Origin: DAIUCA01 sp964613675
GTDB taxonomy: Bacteria; Pseudomonadota; Gammaproteobacteria; Competibacterales; Competibacteraceae
Assembly: GCA_964613675.1 (NCBI GenBank)
Contig: CAZTIH010000042.1
Span: 1 to 17,841 of the forward strand
Direction of reading: 5' to 3'
Length of the DNA stretch: 17,841 nucleotides
Shown: piece by piece, positions 15,257-17,841 of the stretch
Layout: each line of letters begins with the position of its first letter
Numbering within the stretch: the stretch's first letter is position 1
Notes under the pieces: generated by a model
What the model saw: only the letters and a program-made list of their open reading frames with translations
Database searches by the model: none
Told to the model about the DNA's origin: nothing
Program-made: the position numbers and the translations under genes

Positions 15257-16021
15257 ATGGTGCTTAACGAATTGCAATTTTTTAACGGTGCAGGCGTCAG
15301 GCTTGCCTACCAACAACAACTCGGTCACGGCGTTGGCGTCATGTTTCTGAGTGGATTTCGTTCCGATATGACGGGCACCAAAGCCCAAACCGTTGCCGCC
15401 TTGTGTGCCGCCCAACAACGCCCCTTTGTGCGCTTTGACTATCGGGGACACGGCTCATCCGAAGGCGACTTCCTTAAAGCGACCTTGAGCGACTGGTTGG
15501 AAGATGCAATCGCCGTATTCGACAAACTCACCACGGGGCCCCAAATTTTAGTGGGATCGTCGATGGGGGGGTGGCTGATGCTACTTCTAGCTTTACGACG
15601 AACAGAACGCATCGCGGGGCTTATGGGCCTAGCCGTGGCACCCGACTTCACAGAAGACCTGATGTGGTCACAATTTGGCGTCGCAAGTCGACAAAGTTTA
15701 CAGCGCGAGGGCCGTGTGTACTTACCCAGTCGGCACGGCGATCCTTACCCCATCACCCGCCAACTCATTGAAGATGGCCGCCGTCACTTGTTACTACGCC
15801 AATCGGTTGATTTAACGCACCCCATACGCCTGATTCACGGCATGAATGATAGTGAAGTGCCCTACGCAACCAGTTTGCGTCTTCTCGAACGGCTGACGAG
15901 TACAGATGTACAACTCACCTTAATCAAAGATGGCGAGCATCGACTTTCCCGCCCGACCGACATGATGCGTATTGAAATCGAACTACAGCGATTGATTGCA
16001 CAGGTAGAGGGGTCAACTTGA
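15257..16021 (+). CDS. Alpha/beta hydrolase
   Basis: A 254-residue serine hydrolase. FDYRGHGSSEG (60-70) is the oxyanion-side motif. Ser102 lies in GSSMGG (nucleophile elbow), Asp198 in HGMNDSEVP and His228 in DGEHRLS, which completes the triad. The layout, including the missing lid domain and the GSSMGGWLMLLLAL text, resembles ABHD10-like acyl-protein thioesterases or carboxylesterases, but the substrate cannot be deduced. There is no signal peptide. It begins six bases after hflD with only a weak ribosome binding site, and its TGA overlaps the ATG of the TPR gene by one base (TGATG), so the run is probably one operon. Confidence 0.9.
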   Translation: MVLNELQFFNGAGVRLAYQQQLGHGVGVMFLSGFRSDMTGTKAQTVAALCAAQQRPFVRFDYRGHGSSEGDFLKATLSDWLEDAIAVFDKLTTGPQILVGSSMGGWLMLLLALRRTERIAGLMGLAVAPDFTEDLMWSQFGVASRQSLQREGRVYLPSRHGDPYPITRQLIEDGRRHLLLRQSVDLTHPIRLIHGMNDSEVPYATSLRLLERLTSTDVQLTLIKDGEHRLSRPTDMMRIEIELQRLIAQVEGST

Positions 16022-17193
16022 TGATTTGGCAATGGTTTTTGCGAGCATGGCACAGATTGGTTCCAACTTCTGAAAACTCCCAACTTACTGAAACCGAGAA
16101 CCTGCTTAAGCAATTAAAAGCAACTTTTGAACGCCACGGCGCAACCGATGCGATGACCCCGTCACTAGCGGCGAGTTTCGATCAACTGGCGCGACTTCAG
16201 GCCCAAGTTCAACGCCCCGATCTCGTCATTGAGCCTGCACGGTTAGCCCTGCATTTTTACGAAACCCATCCCAGCGATAAAAACCGTTTGTTAATGAGTC
16301 ACTTACAAAGCGAGTTGGCGGAGGCGCATTACAGCTTAGGTCAGCTCGACGAGGCATTGAATATGGCGCGGAAGAGTGCTGCGATTGCCGAGGTGTTGGG
16401 GGTAGCGCAGTCACAGATTCGGCCGTTGATGACAGCAGCGGCGGTGTTATTGCGCCGACAGCGTTACCGTGAGGCGGAGGAATGTTATCAAGCGGCATTG
16501 AAGGCAGCAACGCACACCGACGATCCCATAGCGCAGGGGCTGGTGTTGCAAAAGTACGGCTTATTGCAGCGGCGCCAAAACCAATTTGACTCGGCGTTGC
16601 AGTCGTTGAAACATGCGATTGAACTCTTCGACCTTCAACTCAAAACCCAGCCCAACGATTTAGAGACAAAACGCCACAAAATGATCGCGGCCGATCAATT
16701 AGCGACGACTTATTCCCAAAATGACCAGCTTGTGCCGGCCGAAACGTGGTACGCCCACAGTCGCGAACTAGCGATTGCGTTAGACGACACCCACCACTTA
16801 GCTATGGTGGGTCACAATTTGGGGGTTCTATATCAGCGTCGTGCCGAACGCATGGACGACGAACTCACAAGACAGGCTTTGTTGCGCCAAGCGATTGATT
16901 TAGTTGAACAAAGTTTGGCAATGAAATTAGAGTTACAAAAGCAAGTGAGCGTAGAAGCAAGTTACTTTCAGTTGGGCACGCTTTACTGGAAATTAGGGGA
17001 TTACGACCAAGCGCAAAGTCACTTAAAGGAAGCGACGACGATTAGTGAGTCCTTAAACCTGCCGCAGGTGTACAAGAATTACAGTTTGTTAGCGCACATT
17101 GCCCGCGAACAGCAAGACTCCGAACAAGCGAGTTACTGGCAGTCCAAATGTGACGCCAAGGTGCGGGAATTAAAACGACGCAAACTGTCTTGA
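16021..17193 (+). CDS. Tetratricopeptide repeat protein
   Basis: A 390-residue helical repeat protein. Clear TPR units include HYSLGQLDEALNMARKSAAIA (~102-122), LRRQRYREAEECYQAALKAA (~142-161), RRQNQFDSALQSLKHAIELF (~178-197), a WYAHSRELAIAL unit (~235-250) and LYWKLGDYDQAQSHLKEATT (~318-337). TPRs are protein-binding scaffolds and no enzymatic motif is present. The first ~15 residues (MIWQWFLRAWHRLVP) are hydrophobic/aromatic and could touch the membrane, but no cleavable signal is evident. The ATG at 16021 overlaps the hydrolase stop; AGAGGGG upstream provides the ribosome binding site. A TTG three bases earlier is possible but unlikely. Confidence 0.88.
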   Translation: MIWQWFLRAWHRLVPTSENSQLTETENLLKQLKATFERHGATDAMTPSLAASFDQLARLQAQVQRPDLVIEPARLALHFYETHPSDKNRLLMSHLQSELAEAHYSLGQLDEALNMARKSAAIAEVLGVAQSQIRPLMTAAAVLLRRQRYREAEECYQAALKAATHTDDPIAQGLVLQKYGLLQRRQNQFDSALQSLKHAIELFDLQLKTQPNDLETKRHKMIAADQLATTYSQNDQLVPAETWYAHSRELAIALDDTHHLAMVGHNLGVLYQRRAERMDDELTRQALLRQAIDLVEQSLAMKLELQKQVSVEASYFQLGTLYWKLGDYDQAQSHLKEATTISESLNLPQVYKNYSLLAHIAREQQDSEQASYWQSKCDAKVRELKRRKLS

Positions 17194-17277
17194 AGCCACC
17201 GACCAAAGTCAGCAGACGATTAGGAAGCCTTTCTTAAGATTGTGCGACTTTCATTACGGACTTTAAGAGGTGACACA

Positions 17278-17733
17278 ATGAATTTTCTCATTATTTTAAT
17301 CACTACCGTGCTAGTTACGGCTGGATGTACCAATGTCAGTGGGGGTGCCTACCGACAAGCGGAGGTAGGTCAACGCCAGCGCGTCGATTACGGCACCGTG
17401 ACCCAGGTGAGATCCGTGTTAATCCAGGGCACCGAAGATGAAGTGCCTGTGGGAACCGTAGCGGGCGCGATCATTGGCGGTACTGTGGGCAGTAGCTTGG
17501 GAGGCCGCTCCACGACACGTACCATTGGTGGGGTTGCGGGAGCTGTTGCGGGTGGGGTGGCCGGACGGGCATTGCAGGGGCAAATCAGTCAACAAGAAGG
17601 CTTAGAAATCGAAGTACAACTCGACCGCGGGGGCTTAATTGCCCTTACCCAAGGAGCCGATCAACCTTTTACGGTGGGTGACCGCGTACGGGTTATTACG
17701 GGGAGCAATGGTCGCAGTCGCGTCACGCGCTGA
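17278..17733 (+). CDS. Glycine-zipper outer membrane lipoprotein, SlyB-like
   Basis: A 151-residue lipoprotein with a short hydrophobic leader MNFLIILITTVLVTAGC; Cys17 is the expected lipidated residue. The mature part has a beta-like segment (VDYGTVTQVRSVLIQG, 36-51). Next comes a glycine-zipper 2TM region (~59-99, GTVAGAIIGGTVGSSLGG and GGVAGAVAGGVAGRAL), then a C-terminal beta segment with EVQLDRGGLIALTQG and FTVGDRVRVITG. This is the architecture of SlyB/Pcp/Lpp-15-type envelope lipoproteins; SlyB responds to Mg2+/PhoPQ in enterics, but no such site is identified here. I chose the ATG at 17278 because AGAGGTGACACA precedes it. A GTG at 17242 would add MRLSLRTLRGDT with positive charges but has no good ribosome binding site. 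Confidence 0.88.
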   Translation: MNFLIILITTVLVTAGCTNVSGGAYRQAEVGQRQRVDYGTVTQVRSVLIQGTEDEVPVGTVAGAIIGGTVGSSLGGRSTTRTIGGVAGAVAGGVAGRALQGQISQQEGLEIEVQLDRGGLIALTQGADQPFTVGDRVRVITGSNGRSRVTR

Positions 17734-17770
17734 TTTTTCTGCCTTCTCCCCAAATAACTTCAATCTTTGG

Positions 17771-17798
17771 TTGACAGATCAATTTTTCTAACTATATT
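17771..17798 (+). promoter_or_regulatory. Strong sigma-70 promoter for the tRNA
   Basis: A perfect TTGACA at 17771-17776 and TATATT at 17793-17798 are separated by 16 bases. The start site would be near 17805, just before the tRNA at 17812. The stretch after the -10 (TGACCGCTC) is GC-rich, a discriminator type typical of stable RNA genes under stringent control. Confidence 0.82.
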
Positions 17799-17811
17799 TG
17801 ACCGCTCTTTT

Positions 17812-17841
17812 AGGCGCGTAGCTCAGTTGGTTAGAGCACCA
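17812..17841 (+). tRNA. 5' part of a tRNA, probably tRNA-Val(GAC), cut by the window edge
   Basis: The sequence fits a tRNA 5' half: acceptor strand AGGCGCG, then TA, D-stem GCTC, D-loop AGTTGGTTA and GAGC, followed by ACCA at the start of the anticodon stem. From memory, TAGCTCAGTTGGTTAGAGCACCA is the start of gammaproteobacterial tRNA-Val(GAC). Elongator tRNA-Met shares most of this half but continues with ACATC. The anticodon is outside the window, so the identity is inferred. Confidence 0.85.

Noticed and set aside
17716..17738. Possible terminator at the end of the lipoprotein gene (CGCG-TCA-CGCG then TTTTT)
   Set aside because: The stem is only four base pairs and lies inside the last codons; the T run starts four bases later. 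Too weak to call.
1..17841. CRISPR arrays, insertion sequences, integrase genes, toxin-antitoxin pairs
   Set aside because: I saw no spaced direct repeats, transposase or recombinase motifs, or small paired genes on either strand.

Overview
The window reads as chromosomal DNA from a gammaproteobacterium. The best taxonomic pointers are the mnmA-hflD pair, a YciI very close to the E. coli protein, a Pseudomonas-type MotD/DUF2802 pair and a SlyB-like lipoprotein. GC content looks close to one half. I cannot name a genus from sequence alone. The DNA is a draft assembly: a run of ten N at 6781-6790 interrupts one gene. Gene density is high. No stretch longer than 300 bases lacks a gene, and I see no insertion sequence, prophage, CRISPR array or rRNA. 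The longest non-coding stretches are about 8143-8345 and 12394-12631.

Layout. 1-4125 (+): the likely tail of an upstream gene, an inositol-monophosphatase/HisN-type phosphatase, a 952-residue DUF349 coiled-coil protein and yciI. 4136-8142 (-): a run transcribed as MotB/MotD-like stator protein, DUF2802 membrane-anchored protein (split by the gap), YihY/BrkB-type membrane protein, then PP2C phosphatase. 8346-9275 (+): an unrecognised two-part protein. 9294-11029 (-): a PhnD-like binding protein without a signal peptide, followed by a divergent SIR2-like protein. 11167-12393 (-): hslV followed 3 bases later by a CbiM-like permease, with no hslU. 12394-12631: structured intergenic DNA with a strong minus-strand terminator and a possible sigma-32 promoter. 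12632-13462 (-): a minimal Ser/Thr kinase. 13558-17193 (+): a tight run of mnmA, hflD, an alpha/beta hydrolase and a TPR protein. 17278-17733 (+): a glycine-zipper lipoprotein. 17771-17841: a strong promoter and the first 30 bases of a tRNA, probably Val(GAC).

How the genes work together. The PP2C phosphatase and the Ser/Thr kinase could form a reversible phosphorylation pair, although they lie about 7.7 kb apart. MotB-like and DUF2802 proteins belong together in flagellar/chemotaxis clusters elsewhere, but here they stand without motA or other flagellar genes. HslV needs HslU, which must be encoded outside the window. I found no clear evidence of a wholly new multi-gene system. The most unusual items are the SIR2-like protein with an apparently lost catalytic His, the isolated motB-DUF2802 pair, hslV linked to a CbiM-like gene, and the structured hslV upstream region.
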